Source: an uncultured Neglectibacter sp. (GTDB lineage Bacteria > Bacillota > Clostridia > Oscillospirales > Acutalibacteraceae). Taken from it: a DNA stretch of 64,000 nucleotides. The notes under the pieces were generated by a model. That model did not search any database. It was not told the origin of the DNA and was given only the letters and a program-made list of their open reading frames with translations. Shown here one piece after another: positions 34,181-42,217 of this stretch. The translations under genes and the position numbers were made by a program. The number at the start of each line of letters is the position of its first letter. Within the stretch, counting starts at the first letter, position 1. Where the stretch lies: positions 1 through 64,000 of the forward strand of contig CANSKS010000004.1 in assembly GCA_947647615.1 (NCBI GenBank), read 5' to 3'.

Positions 34181-35884
34181 TTAGGGTTCCGTTTTTATCA
34201 AAGCCAACTCCCACGCCCTCCGGAACTGGGAAATAGACTGCTGCCGTTCTGCCCGGTTGTCGCTTACTGCCCGGCTTACTACCCTGTAGGTTTCTCGAGA
34301 AAGAGGCCAGGCCGCTTCCTCCCGGTTATAATTCGAAAAGAGGGCGAAAGCCGTAGCGCCCAAGGTATAGACATTGGTCACCTCGTCCAAAACAGCGCCC
34401 CACACATATTCCTCCGGCGATTGAAAATGGCTGCTGCCCCACATACGACCCATATCGTTTACACAGGGCTTCTTCCGGAAGAAATCGATATCGCAAATGG
34501 TGGTTTTCCCGGAAGCGAAATCATAGAGCACACTGCCGTCGTAAAAATCGATAGCTTCAAAGCCTTCCCTTGCCAAATATTCAAAAAAGGAAAGGATATC
34601 GGCAAAAATTTTCTTTCTGGCTTCTAAACTGGTATGTAAAAAGCGTTCCCGGGCAGCAGGGTACATACGTCCCATGCACGCCCCTTCCGCCCAGCGGAAT
34701 TTCAACAAAAACCCACCGCCGATTTCTTGGGAACCTAAAAATTCGATAAGGTTCGGGTGGCGCAGCGCTTGATATACCGGCAGGGTTGCCTTCAAGCGTT
34801 CTACCGCCTCCTTGGGGGAGCCCTCATATTGTTCGGTAGGAGCCCCGGCAAACTTCAGAAAATACTTTTCTCCTTCCTGGGCTACGCCAAAACAAATATT
34901 GCCGGAATCCTGGTCGTCGAACACCTGAAACACCTTGCCGTATTCCTTTAAAAAGCCGAAATCGTAAGGAGACTTCAGCTTATAAGGGCAACCGTCAATT
35001 TCCTGCAAATAGTAGCCGGGAAAATACCAGGACGGTATATAATTTTGATGCCCCCGGTACCATTCCAAAATCTCCCTGGCCTGACGGCGCATGGTTTCCA
35101 CTTCCTGCTCTCCAAAGGGAATCGCCCAGTACAAGGAAGAAAGTATGTTACTGGAAATATATAGGGCCAAAAGCCGCCAAAATTCGGGCGGCACTTCCCC
35201 TTGGAAATATCCATTCACCATACCGGAAGCAAAAAGGGGCGATTGCTGGACGCACCAAGGAATACGGTTGAATTCCTCCCAAGGGTCGCCGCAGTCATCT
35301 CTGTCAAAGTCTATGACATACAAATTCCCTGTGGGATCGATCAACATATTCCCAAGGTGATAATCCCCATGCTGGTAGCTCTGAGGCCGGTCGCGGAGCA
35401 GCTCCCTGTTTTCCTCAATCGCAGTGAAGAAAAAGCCATCTTCCTCATATTTCAGCGGACAGGCCCAGTAGCCCTCTATTTTCCGCTGAACCTTTCTCCC
35501 AAACCGGAGGTGCCAATCTTCTGCAGCCTCTGGCGGAGAAAGGGAATGGATTTCCCGCAGAATTTCCCCGGCCCGCAGGCCGTAAACGTACTGCTGAGTG
35601 TCGGAGCAAAGGGGGATTTTCGCTTCCGCTTCTTCTCCCTCTATCCAAGTTTCCAGAGTGTAAACGCCTTCCTCACAAACGCCACACTCTATCGCATAGC
35701 ACAGGGGAAGGTTCAGATTTTCCAGACGCTTCCTGTTTTTAAATTGGGCCCTTCGCCTTTCCAGCCGCTCTAAGGGAGAAATTTTCAGCAAATAGCAGGT
35801 TCCCTCTTTTGTAGTGACCCGGTATTTTTTATCGGCAGACCAGCCCTTCAAAATAGGTTCTTTAGCGGCAAAATCGAACTCCAT
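34181..35884 (-). CDS. Fused aminoglycoside-phosphotransferase-like and protein-kinase-like protein
   Basis: 567 residues with two kinase-fold modules. Residues 1-300 are APH/choline-kinase-like: YQHGDYHLGNMLID (catalytic Asp, about 172) and VIDFDRDDCGDPWEEFNR (metal Asp). Residues about 305-567 resemble a small Ser/Thr-kinase-like family: GKVFQVFDDQDSGNICFG, FLKFAGAPTEQYEG (Lys), FEAIDFYDGSVLYDF (about 443) and TICDIDFFRKKP with NDMGRMWGSS. I recall both halves as separate proteins in other Firmicutes, so this is a fusion. Substrates are unknown; antibiotic, sugar or protein are all possible. The ATG at 35884 has GGAGGGAG just upstream. Confidence 0.8.
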   Translation of the reverse strand: MEFDFAAKEPILKGWSADKKYRVTTKEGTCYLLKISPLERLERRRAQFKNRKRLENLNLPLCYAIECGVCEEGVYTLETWIEGEEAEAKIPLCSDTQQYVYGLRAGEILREIHSLSPPEAAEDWHLRFGRKVQRKIEGYWACPLKYEEDGFFFTAIEENRELLRDRPQSYQHGDYHLGNMLIDPTGNLYVIDFDRDDCGDPWEEFNRIPWCVQQSPLFASGMVNGYFQGEVPPEFWRLLALYISSNILSSLYWAIPFGEQEVETMRRQAREILEWYRGHQNYIPSWYFPGYYLQEIDGCPYKLKSPYDFGFLKEYGKVFQVFDDQDSGNICFGVAQEGEKYFLKFAGAPTEQYEGSPKEAVERLKATLPVYQALRHPNLIEFLGSQEIGGGFLLKFRWAEGACMGRMYPAARERFLHTSLEARKKIFADILSFFEYLAREGFEAIDFYDGSVLYDFASGKTTICDIDFFRKKPCVNDMGRMWGSSHFQSPEEYVWGAVLDEVTNVYTLGATAFALFSNYNREEAAWPLSRETYRVVSRAVSDNRAERQQSISQFRRAWELALIKTEP

Positions 35885-35949
35885 TTCTCCCTCCAACACA
35901 ACAAAACTCTCTTTTCTCTCGTTTCGCTCCCCAGGTTACAGAGTTTTCC

Positions 35950-36087
35950 TTAATTCCCTTTATTCCCGACCTTTGTCAAAAGATATACTACAATGGCGAT
36001 TAAGCCGATCACCACGAAGATGCCAAGCATCCCCTTTCCCATGATTCCCGCCGCTTCTATTAAATTTTTCATTACCTGTTCACTCAT
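35950..36087 (-). CDS. 45-residue membrane peptide preceding kinase genes (OadG-like position)
   Basis: 45 codons with an AAGGAG site 7 nt before the ATG. MSEQVMKNLIEAAGIMGKG is followed by one membrane helix (MLGIFVVIGLIAIVVYLL) and a basic tail (TKVGNKGN). The pattern is that of the small OadG/gamma-type subunit of Na+-pumping decarboxylases, which also starts with a short amphipathic part followed by one helix. It lies 59 bp downstream of oadB on the same strand, as expected for a partner subunit, so I infer that role. Confidence 0.75.
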   Translation of the reverse strand: MSEQVMKNLIEAAGIMGKGMLGIFVVIGLIAIVVYLLTKVGNKGN

Positions 36088-36146
36088 CTTATTCTCTCCT
36101 TGTCATTTTTAACTGCTAACTGCGTGAAGGGCAACAGGACACCTTC

Positions 36147-37274
36147 TCACATGAAGAAACCCAGTACAATCCCCCCGGCCACCGCAGAAGCGATTTGGCC
36201 CGACACATTGGCGCCCACGGCGTGCATCAAAAGATGGTTCTGGTTGTTTTCTGCAATCCCCATTTTCTCTATCACCCTAGCAGACATTGGAAATGCCGAA
36301 ATCCCCGCGGCTCCTACCATAGGGTTCATCTTTTTCCTGCTGAACAGGTTCAAAAGCTTGGCAAAAAGCACGCCGCCAACTGTGTCGAATATAAAGGCGA
36401 ACAGCCCCAAAGCCATAATCATTAAGGTCTGCCAATTCACAAATTGTTCCGCCCGCATAGAGAAAGAAATGGTGATGCCCAAAAGGAGCGTGATGAGATT
36501 GGCCAAATCGTTTTGAGCGGTTTCGGAAAGGCGGTTCAAAACACCGCACTCTCGAATCAAATTGCCGAACATCAAAAAGCCCACCAAAGAAACAGAGGCG
36601 GGAGCTACCAGCCCGGCGATGAAAGTAACGATAATCGGGAACAGGATGCGAGTTGTCTTACTCACTGCGGCGGGGCGATATTCCATTTGAATGGCCCGCT
36701 CCTTTTTCGTAGTAACAGCTTTGATGGCCAGCGGCTGTATAATGGGCACCAAGGCCATATAAGAATAGGCTGCCACTGCGATAGGCCCAATATAATTCGA
36801 TTTCAGCACCTGAGATACCAGAATAGAGGTTGGCCCGTCGGCGGCGCCGATAATGCCAATGGAAGCGGCGTCTCGAATATCAAAGCCCAGCAGAGCAGCC
36901 AAAACAATGGTGAGGAAAATGCCGAACTGAGCCGCCGCCCCAAACAAAAACATTTTGGGGTTGGAAAGCAGCGGGCCAAAATCGATCATGGCGCCAATGC
37001 CAATGAACAGCAGAAGCGGCATGGCCTCCGAAGCTTCTATGCCAATTTCAAACAGCCATTGAATAATGCCATTGGTTTCCCCAACGCCGGCCATAGTCTG
37101 GTTCAGCACGCCGGAGAAGGGCAGGTTCACCAAAATGGCGCCAAAGCCCATGGGCATTAGCAGCGCGGGTTCGTAATCTTTTTTAATAGCCAGCCAAATG
37201 AGCGCCGCGCCCACCAAATACATCACTACCTGCTTCCAGGTGATAGCAAGCAGGCCTTCCCACAAAAATTCCAT
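36147..37274 (-). CDS. oadB: Na+-translocating decarboxylase subunit beta
   Basis: Integral membrane ion channel subunit of the oxaloacetate/methylmalonyl-CoA/glutaconyl-CoA decarboxylase family, coupling decarboxylation of carboxybiotin to Na+ export. 375 residues, roughly the usual length, with about ten hydrophobic segments. Key conserved loop GIIGAADGPTSI (the Na+-binding Asp) is present, as are the N-terminal GIGAMIDFGPLLSNP and the C-terminal GANVSGQIASAVAGG. GGAAGGAAG precedes the ATG at 37274. No carboxyltransferase (alpha) or biotin carrier gene is nearby, so the catalytic half must be elsewhere. Controlled by the structured leader upstream. Confidence 0.92.
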   Translation of the reverse strand: MEFLWEGLLAITWKQVVMYLVGAALIWLAIKKDYEPALLMPMGFGAILVNLPFSGVLNQTMAGVGETNGIIQWLFEIGIEASEAMPLLLFIGIGAMIDFGPLLSNPKMFLFGAAAQFGIFLTIVLAALLGFDIRDAASIGIIGAADGPTSILVSQVLKSNYIGPIAVAAYSYMALVPIIQPLAIKAVTTKKERAIQMEYRPAAVSKTTRILFPIIVTFIAGLVAPASVSLVGFLMFGNLIRECGVLNRLSETAQNDLANLITLLLGITISFSMRAEQFVNWQTLMIMALGLFAFIFDTVGGVLFAKLLNLFSRKKMNPMVGAAGISAFPMSARVIEKMGIAENNQNHLLMHAVGANVSGQIASAVAGGIVLGFFM

Positions 37275-37320
37275 GTTTCTACTTCCTTCCTTTTTCCATA
37301 GCGTTCCCAAATTGGGGGAT

Positions 37321-37360
37321 AAATAAAACCAGACCCATGCCTTTTGGCACAGGTCTGGTC
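37321..37360 (-). terminator. Attenuator-like terminator before oadB
   Basis: Minus strand: ACCAGACC, TGCC / GGCA, GGTCTGGT stem with loop AAAA, then TTTATTTA. It lies between promoter and gene, so read-through must be controlled. Confidence 0.8.
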
Positions 37361-37436
37361 GTTTCAAGCTAAACCAGGGACAGAACCCAGGATTGTTGAT
37401 TTAGCTGCATGGTATTCCACGCCGACTACTCCCCCA
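37329..37436 (-). promoter_or_regulatory. Candidate riboswitch with terminator in the oadB leader
   Basis: Minus-strand leader starting about 37442. It has GGGGGAGTAG (37435-37426), a GTCG/CGAC closing helix, hairpin GCGTGG-AATA-CCATGC (37422-37407), a 9-bp helix AGCTAAATC/GGTTTAGCT (37406-37398 with 37376-37368), then CGACCAGACC leading into a terminator (37360-37329). The GGGGAGUAG start and GACCAGACC end recall the yybP-ykoY (Mn2+) class, but the expected P1 pairing is poor; the downstream Na+ pump makes a Na+-type riboswitch an alternative. Class uncertain, architecture clear. Confidence 0.6.
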
Positions 37437-37448
37437 TAACTGCAACAA

Positions 37449-37477
37449 AGTGTAACATATTTTTCAAAAAGTGTCAA
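37449..37477 (-). promoter_or_regulatory. SigmaA promoter of oadB
   Basis: Minus strand: consensus TTGACA (37477-37472), 17-bp spacer, TGT plus TACACT (37454-37449). Confidence 0.82.
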
Positions 37478-37490
37478 GAATTTCCGCAAA

Positions 37491-37516
37491 TAAACTCCGT
37501 GACTAAACTCCGTGAC
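37491..37516. repeat. Tandem 13-bp repeat upstream of the oadB promoter
   Basis: Two exact copies of TAAACTCCGTGAC at 37491-37503 and 37504-37516, 14 bp upstream of the oadB -35 box. They could be a double operator or a slippage duplication. Confidence 0.75.
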
Positions 37517-37574
37517 AATTCCCGCCAAAGAGTAAAACAGGAAGCGGCAGTTACAGAAGGGAAAACCAAATAGC

Positions 37575-38135
37575 CTAATTCTCTTTATGGGGAGCAGATT
37601 TCTCACGGTTTAGCCTTTTCAATTTGCAAAACAGCCTTCGTTTCGCAGCCCGCACCTTTGCCATGTAGCTGCTTGTGTACAAAGCTCCTACCAAAAGCGC
37701 CGCAAAAACGAATCCCATAGAAAAACTGGCAAGTCCGGAATACCCTTTTTGGAAGGCCAACCCCAAAAACACCAGCAGGCTATAAATTCCAAAGGCGGCA
37801 ATCGCGAAACAAAAAAGTATGCATATCCTGCCGGAAAATTGTTTTTTGCCGGCGCCTTCATAGCCGGCTACTTTTAAGAGAGTCTGTTCTGTTTTTGAAT
37901 CTGTTTTTTGATCTGACATTTCTGCCTTCTTTTCTCCATCCAAAAACTCTTCAATACTTACAGAAAAATAACGGGAAAGTTCAATGACCAAATCAAAATC
38001 GGGTAAGCTCACCCCGTTCTCTCAACGGGAAATACTGCGGTTCGAAACACCCAGCACTTCTGCCAGCTGTTCCTGTGTCAGCTTTTTTTCTTTCCGAAGC
38101 TCCTTTAAAAACGACCCAATCTTCTTTTGATCCAT
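37575..38135 (-). pseudogene. XRE-family regulator with membrane domain, interrupted by a nonsense codon
   Basis: The frame starts at 38135 (GGAG 5 nt upstream) with a normal XRE helix-turn-helix: GSFLKELRKEKKLTQEQLAEV, then VSNRSISR. At 38024-38022 the codon where the family has Trp (SRWENG) is TGA; the same frame continues with ENGVSLPDFDLVIELSRYF through two membrane segments to 37575. TGA is used as an ordinary stop elsewhere here, so recoding is unlikely. A GTG at 38012 could allow a second start giving a 145-residue piece without a complete DNA-binding domain. Either a recent one-base pseudogene or a sequencing error. Confidence 0.85.
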
Positions 38136-38240
38136 AAAATCTCCTTTTCCTCCTTCCTCTTTCCTGTAAGCAGCTTAGTTTTTGAGGCGGAAAAAGTACA
38201 GGACACAACCTGAGAATTCCAGGTTTTTCAGCCTGTTTCT

Positions 38241-39203
38241 TTATTCCAAGGGGTAGATCCTGTCCGCGATTGGGTCTTCCCCGGTAAGCATCCGGGTCCT
38301 TTTCCCGGCAAAATGGATATTTTCCAAAGTGTACTGCATATTCATATCTTTTCCGTCTACACGGCGGTAAAAGGATTTCATCTCTGCGGCAAACAGTACC
38401 TTGCTTTCTTGTCCTGGCGGGAAGGGGATGACATATTCTTCTCTATCGTCTGTTCCGGCGATAACGCGCCTGCAAAGCTCAACCCCTTCCTCAATGATCG
38501 TAGCGGGGAAATCTTCATGACCGCCTAACAGGTAACGAATCTTGCCAATATATTTTTGCAGGTGGAGCAGGCCCTCCAAATATTCCTCAATAGAATCGCT
38601 GCCACGCACAATCGTATCGTTATTACAGGTGTCGCCGGAATAGGCTATCCCATATTCCGGGTCCAACAGCATGATGCTTCCCGGGGAATGGCCCCCTACA
38701 TGAATCACTGTCAGTTGCCTGCCGCCAATATCGAACACGTCGCCATCAAAAATAGGAAAAGCCTTCATGGGCCGCATTTCACACATATCTTCTGGCTTCA
38801 GGTGTTCCACGAATTCCGGCTTTGCCGTTTCCACAGCCCGCGCAAACAGCTCTTCCCTGGTTTTCGCGAAGCCTTGATAAATGCCGGGCAAGTCGTAGGC
38901 ATGGATGTAACAGCTTTCGAAATCAAAATTTCCGGCGGCATGGTCCCCGTGAAAATGGGAATTCACCAGAATCAGGGGCAGGCTGGTCACCTTTTCGCAG
39001 AATCTCCGCAGGTTGCCATAGCCAAACATGGAGTCGTAAACAATGGCCCTTTTCTCCCCTACAATCAAAAAGCAATACACCAGAAGACTGTCCGGCCGGA
39101 ACCAGGGCTGTGAGATCTTGTACACACCGGGGAACATTTCTGTGGCTCGGAAATACGCATCCTCTATCACCTTTGGATTTTCCAATACTAGATCGTTGAT
39201 CAA
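38241..39203 (-). CDS. MBL-fold metallo-hydrolase
   Basis: 320 residues of the metallo-beta-lactamase fold. Metal site VNSHFHGDHAAGN (HxHxDH, about 80-86), then VIHVGGHSPGSIML (His) and YSGDTCNND (bridging Asp), and LLGGHEDF (His). Family members hydrolyse thioesters, lactones or phosphoesters; the substrate is unknown. Start is unusual: GGAGG lies 4 nt before an out-of-frame ATG and 10 nt before the in-frame TTG at 39203, which I choose. Own promoter at 39304-39332. Confidence 0.85.
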   Translation of the reverse strand: MINDLVLENPKVIEDAYFRATEMFPGVYKISQPWFRPDSLLVYCFLIVGEKRAIVYDSMFGYGNLRRFCEKVTSLPLILVNSHFHGDHAAGNFDFESCYIHAYDLPGIYQGFAKTREELFARAVETAKPEFVEHLKPEDMCEMRPMKAFPIFDGDVFDIGGRQLTVIHVGGHSPGSIMLLDPEYGIAYSGDTCNNDTIVRGSDSIEEYLEGLLHLQKYIGKIRYLLGGHEDFPATIIEEGVELCRRVIAGTDDREEYVIPFPPGQESKVLFAAEMKSFYRRVDGKDMNMQYTLENIHFAGKRTRMLTGEDPIADRIYPLE

Positions 39204-39303
39204 ACTGCATTTTCCTCCTTTTTGTTTTTTCGGGGCAAAGGCTCCGGCAGAATGTTGTAGTAATTCTGACCAGATCCCTTTTTCCCCTTTTCTGTTTTTT
39301 GTT

Positions 39304-39332
39304 ATTTTACTACATTTCTATATAATTGTCTA
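39304..39332 (-). promoter_or_regulatory. Promoter of the MBL-fold gene
   Basis: Minus strand: TAGACA (39332-39327), 17-bp spacer, TAAAAT (39309-39304). Confidence 0.65.
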
Positions 39333-39426
39333 GAATTTTCTATTAACAACAGATGGGCTCTTTTTTCTCCAAAATGCGAAAAATACGATTGTTCTGTATA
39401 ATAAAATTTTACTTATTAGAAAAATA

Positions 39427-39454
39427 TTGACATTTTTTTGTAAAAGCTTATAAT
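39427..39454 (+). promoter_or_regulatory. SigmaA promoter of the ABC exporter
   Basis: Consensus TTGACA (39427-39432), 16-bp spacer, consensus TATAAT (39449-39454). Confidence 0.78.
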
Positions 39455-39541
39455 TTTAAATATCTATTACCATCGCCAATTCATTAAAAAATCGTAAAGA
39501 TTTCGCTTTGCAAAACTAAGAAAGTATGGGGTAGCAAAGAT

Positions 39542-40510
39542 ATGATACATTGCCAAAATCTGACAAAAAATTATCGCACAGTAGCCGGGAAGGGCCCCTT
39601 TTCTTTTGGTCGGCAAAAAGATTCCGAAAGTTTTCTCGCAGTAGATCGTATTTCTTTTCACATTGCTTCTGGAGAAATGATTGGTTACATCGGCCCCAAT
39701 GGCGCAGGGAAATCGACAACAATTAAGATGATGTGCGGCATCCTGACGCCGACGTCTGGCGAGCTAACCGTCAACGGGCTTGTGCCCTACAAAAACCGGC
39801 AGAAAAACGCGCGGCAGATCGGCGTGATCTTCGGGCAGAAATCCCAGCTCTGGTGGGATCTGCCTATCACGTCTTCCCTGAAGCTGTACCAGAAAATGTA
39901 TGAGATACCTGACGACGTCTACCACGAGCGATATATGCAGCTTTGTGACATGCTCGAGCTCGACGAGTTTGCCGACCGGCCGGTGCGGACGCTCTCGCTG
40001 GGCCAGCGCATGCGTGGCGAGCTTGCGGCCGCCGTTCTGCACCGCCCGCCAGTACTGATCCTCGACGAGCCGACGATCGGCATGGACGTCGTCGTTAAGG
40101 AGCGCATCCGCACGTTTTTGAAGGAGCTGAACAGCGCCTACGGCACGACGATTTTGCTCACGACGCACGACATGACCGACATCGAAAAGGTCTGCGCGCG
40201 GGCGATCATGATCAATAAGGGCAAGAAGCTGTTTGACGGTACGCTCGAAGCACTGCGGCAGAACAGCCAGTCGGATTCCCGCGTGACGGTCCGGCTTGAA
40301 AAAGCGGTGCCGCCATGGCTGGAAGCGCGGCTGCGCGGGTTGGAAAAGCCGAAGGCGGGCACCTATATTTTCCGGCTCAGTCACACGGACGAGGAAAACC
40401 GCCTCCTGAGCGAAGTCCTGCAGAACAACCGCGTACTGGACATGTACATCGCGGAACCGACGCTCGAAGAACAGGTCGCACACTACCTCGGAGAGGGGGA
40501 AGCGCGGTGA
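39542..40510 (+). CDS. ABC exporter ATP-binding protein (ABC-2 type)
   Basis: 322 residues. Walker A GPNGAGKSTTIKMM, Q-loop IFGQKSQLWWDLP, signature LSLGQRMRGELAAA, Walker B LILDEPTIGMD, switch His in TTHDMTD; then a C-terminal regulatory part. Closest in style to ATPases that drive ABC-2/DUF990 exporters (NatA/YadG type). Notable composition shift: the first 200 bp are about neighbour-like (26 of 60 G+C in 39541-39600), the rest much richer (44 of 60 in 39961-40020). GTGA overlap couples it to the next gene. Confidence 0.92.
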   Translation: MIHCQNLTKNYRTVAGKGPFSFGRQKDSESFLAVDRISFHIASGEMIGYIGPNGAGKSTTIKMMCGILTPTSGELTVNGLVPYKNRQKNARQIGVIFGQKSQLWWDLPITSSLKLYQKMYEIPDDVYHERYMQLCDMLELDEFADRPVRTLSLGQRMRGELAAAVLHRPPVLILDEPTIGMDVVVKERIRTFLKELNSAYGTTILLTTHDMTDIEKVCARAIMINKGKKLFDGTLEALRQNSQSDSRVTVRLEKAVPPWLEARLRGLEKPKAGTYIFRLSHTDEENRLLSEVLQNNRVLDMYIAEPTLEEQVAHYLGEGEAR

Positions 40511-41316
40511 AATTAATGCGGTCGTTTTTTCAGACGGCGTACACTGCCTTTGCTTCCGGCTTCACGTATCGGGCCAATACGGCGCTCGGCGTGCTGGAAC
40601 GGCTGGTACGCATCTCCGTGCCGCTGTTCGTCTGGTCGGCGCTGTACGGCGCGAGCGGAGAGACGGTCATCAACGGCCGCACCCTCGGCGAAATGATGAT
40701 TTACGTTCTGATCTCGCAGACCTGCACAGCGCTCGTTTCGGCGGACTTTGCCTCGACAATCGAAAATCGGATGCGCACCGGCATCATCGAGTACAATTTC
40801 ATCCGGCCGATTCCCCCACGTATGATCTTCGTGGGGGAGGGATTCGGGCAGTCGCTATATGCGTTGTTGCTCACCGGGATCCCGGCCGCGGTGCTGGCGG
40901 CAGTCCTAATCCCACAGATCGGGTTTTCGCTCTCACCGGTGTATCTGCTTCTGTTTATCACATCCCTTGTGCTCGGCTATGTGGTCTCCACGGTTTTCGA
41001 GCTGCTGAAAGGCATGTTTGCGTTCTGGTTTGTAAACGTCTATATCCTGAATTGGTTCATGGACCTCTTCTATGTGCTGCTTTCGGGCGCGTTCGTCCCG
41101 CTCTGGTTTTACCCGGACTGGCTACGCGCGATCGCGGCAGTGCTGCCGTTTCAGGCGGCCTATTACCTGCCGGTCGAGATCTTCCTCGGCATCCGCGACA
41201 TTCCCGGCTGCTTTTCGGCGCTCGGGGTCCAGCTGTTCTGGATCGTGGTGCTCTGGATTTTGCAGGAGATCCTGTGGCGCAAAAGCGTTTACAAGCTGAC
41301 GGTGCTGGGGGGCTGA
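40507..41316 (+). CDS. ABC-2 type permease (DUF990-like), first
   Basis: 269 residues with about six hydrophobic segments. GTG start overlapping the ATPase stop (GTGA) with GAGGGGG upstream. The pattern (YRANTALGVLERLVRI, ENRMRTGIIEYNFIRPI, LPFQAAYYLPVEIFLG) is that of the DUF990/ABC-2 family whose members come as unequal pairs with one ATPase. Cargo unknown; relatives export peptides, viologens or natural products. GC-rich like the rest of this trio. Confidence 0.87.
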   Translation: MKLMRSFFQTAYTAFASGFTYRANTALGVLERLVRISVPLFVWSALYGASGETVINGRTLGEMMIYVLISQTCTALVSADFASTIENRMRTGIIEYNFIRPIPPRMIFVGEGFGQSLYALLLTGIPAAVLAAVLIPQIGFSLSPVYLLLFITSLVLGYVVSTVFELLKGMFAFWFVNVYILNWFMDLFYVLLSGAFVPLWFYPDWLRAIAAVLPFQAAYYLPVEIFLGIRDIPGCFSALGVQLFWIVVLWILQEILWRKSVYKLTVLGG

Positions 41317-41320
41317 GCAT

Positions 41321-42130
41321 ATGAAAACGATAAAACGGTACATTTCTCTCGGGCTGGCGCTGATCCGCATGGGCTGGCAGTCCCAGATCAGCTACATGGG
41401 TTTCAGCGCGCTTTTGAGCTATGTCGCGCAGATCATCCAGTTTGCTTCGCGCTTCGGCGTTATTTGGCTGATGATGCTCTCGTTTACGAACCTCGCGGGC
41501 TTCGGCCTGTGGGAGGTTCTCGTGATTTTTGCGCTGGAGCTGTTCTCCTATGCGCTGGCGAACGCCTTTCTGCAACCGTTCTGGAAAATGCGCGACCTCG
41601 TATTCGGCGGCGAGATGGATTTCTATCTCGTGCGGCCGGTCAACACGCTGTACTATATCATGACGAAGGGCTTCGCGCCCGGCTACACAGCGCACATCGT
41701 GCTTTCGACGATCGTGTTGGTCACCGCTTCGGTGCAGCTCGGCCGGTTCACGAGCCCCGGTTTCTGGCTGCTAGTGATCCTGACGATCCTCGTCGGTGCG
41801 GGTATCCAGTTCGGCCTGCGGTGCATTCCAGCATTTCTGACCTTCTGGTTCGGGAACATCGACAACCTGCACTGGCTGGTAGGCCAGTTTCGGAATGTTG
41901 TCCGCTATCCGCTCAGCATTTACCCGTTCTTCATTCAGGCGATCTGCACGTTTCTGCTGCCGTACGCCTTCATCAATTATTTTCCGAGCCTGCTCCTGTT
42001 TGAGAAGATCGGGCTGACAGAAGGAATTGTGCTCTTCTGCTGTGGAATTCTGGTTTCCGCTCTGATGGTCGCCTTGCCGGTGTGGATGTTTTCCCGTGGG
42101 CTCCGGCGTTATGAAAGCGGAAACGGATAA
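41321..42130 (+). CDS. ABC-2 type permease (DUF990-like), second
   Basis: 269 residues, about six membrane segments, with MGFSALLSYVAQ, MDFYLVRPVNTLYYIM, VRYPLSIYPFFIQ and a C-terminal cytoplasmic RGLRRYESGNG. Same family as the preceding permease, so the transporter is likely a heterodimer with two copies of the ATPase. GGGGGG lies about 8 nt before the ATG. GC-rich like its partner genes. Confidence 0.87.
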   Translation: MKTIKRYISLGLALIRMGWQSQISYMGFSALLSYVAQIIQFASRFGVIWLMMLSFTNLAGFGLWEVLVIFALELFSYALANAFLQPFWKMRDLVFGGEMDFYLVRPVNTLYYIMTKGFAPGYTAHIVLSTIVLVTASVQLGRFTSPGFWLLVILTILVGAGIQFGLRCIPAFLTFWFGNIDNLHWLVGQFRNVVRYPLSIYPFFIQAICTFLLPYAFINYFPSLLLFEKIGLTEGIVLFCCGILVSALMVALPVWMFSRGLRRYESGNG

Positions 42131-42149
42131 GCAATCCTCAATAACCTGT

Positions 42150-42200
42150 AAACTCAAAACGAACGCCGCTAAAAGCCAACGGCGCTCGTTTTTGAGTTTC
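42150..42200. terminator. Bidirectional terminator between the ABC exporter and the sugar operon
   Basis: Long stem: AAACTCAAAACGAACGCCG at 42150-42168 pairs with CGGCGCTCGTTTTTGAGTTT, with T-rich DNA after it on the plus strand. Confidence 0.85.
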
Positions 42201-42217
42201 TTTATTTTTAGTATCAA

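Larger units (their letters stand above)
39204..39541. other. 338-bp AT-rich divergent promoter region
   Basis: No coding frame. Holds promoters for the MBL gene (minus) and for the ABC exporter (plus). Strongly AT-rich from about 39300 to 39480. Confidence 0.65.

Noticed and set aside
38022..38024. Selenocysteine or TGA-as-Trp recoding in the XRE gene
   Set aside because: The position is Trp in the family, no SECIS-like stem follows, and TGA is a normal stop in many genes here.
39542..42130. Insertion sequence carrying the GC-rich exporter
   Set aside because: No transposase, terminal inverted repeat or target duplication seen at either side.
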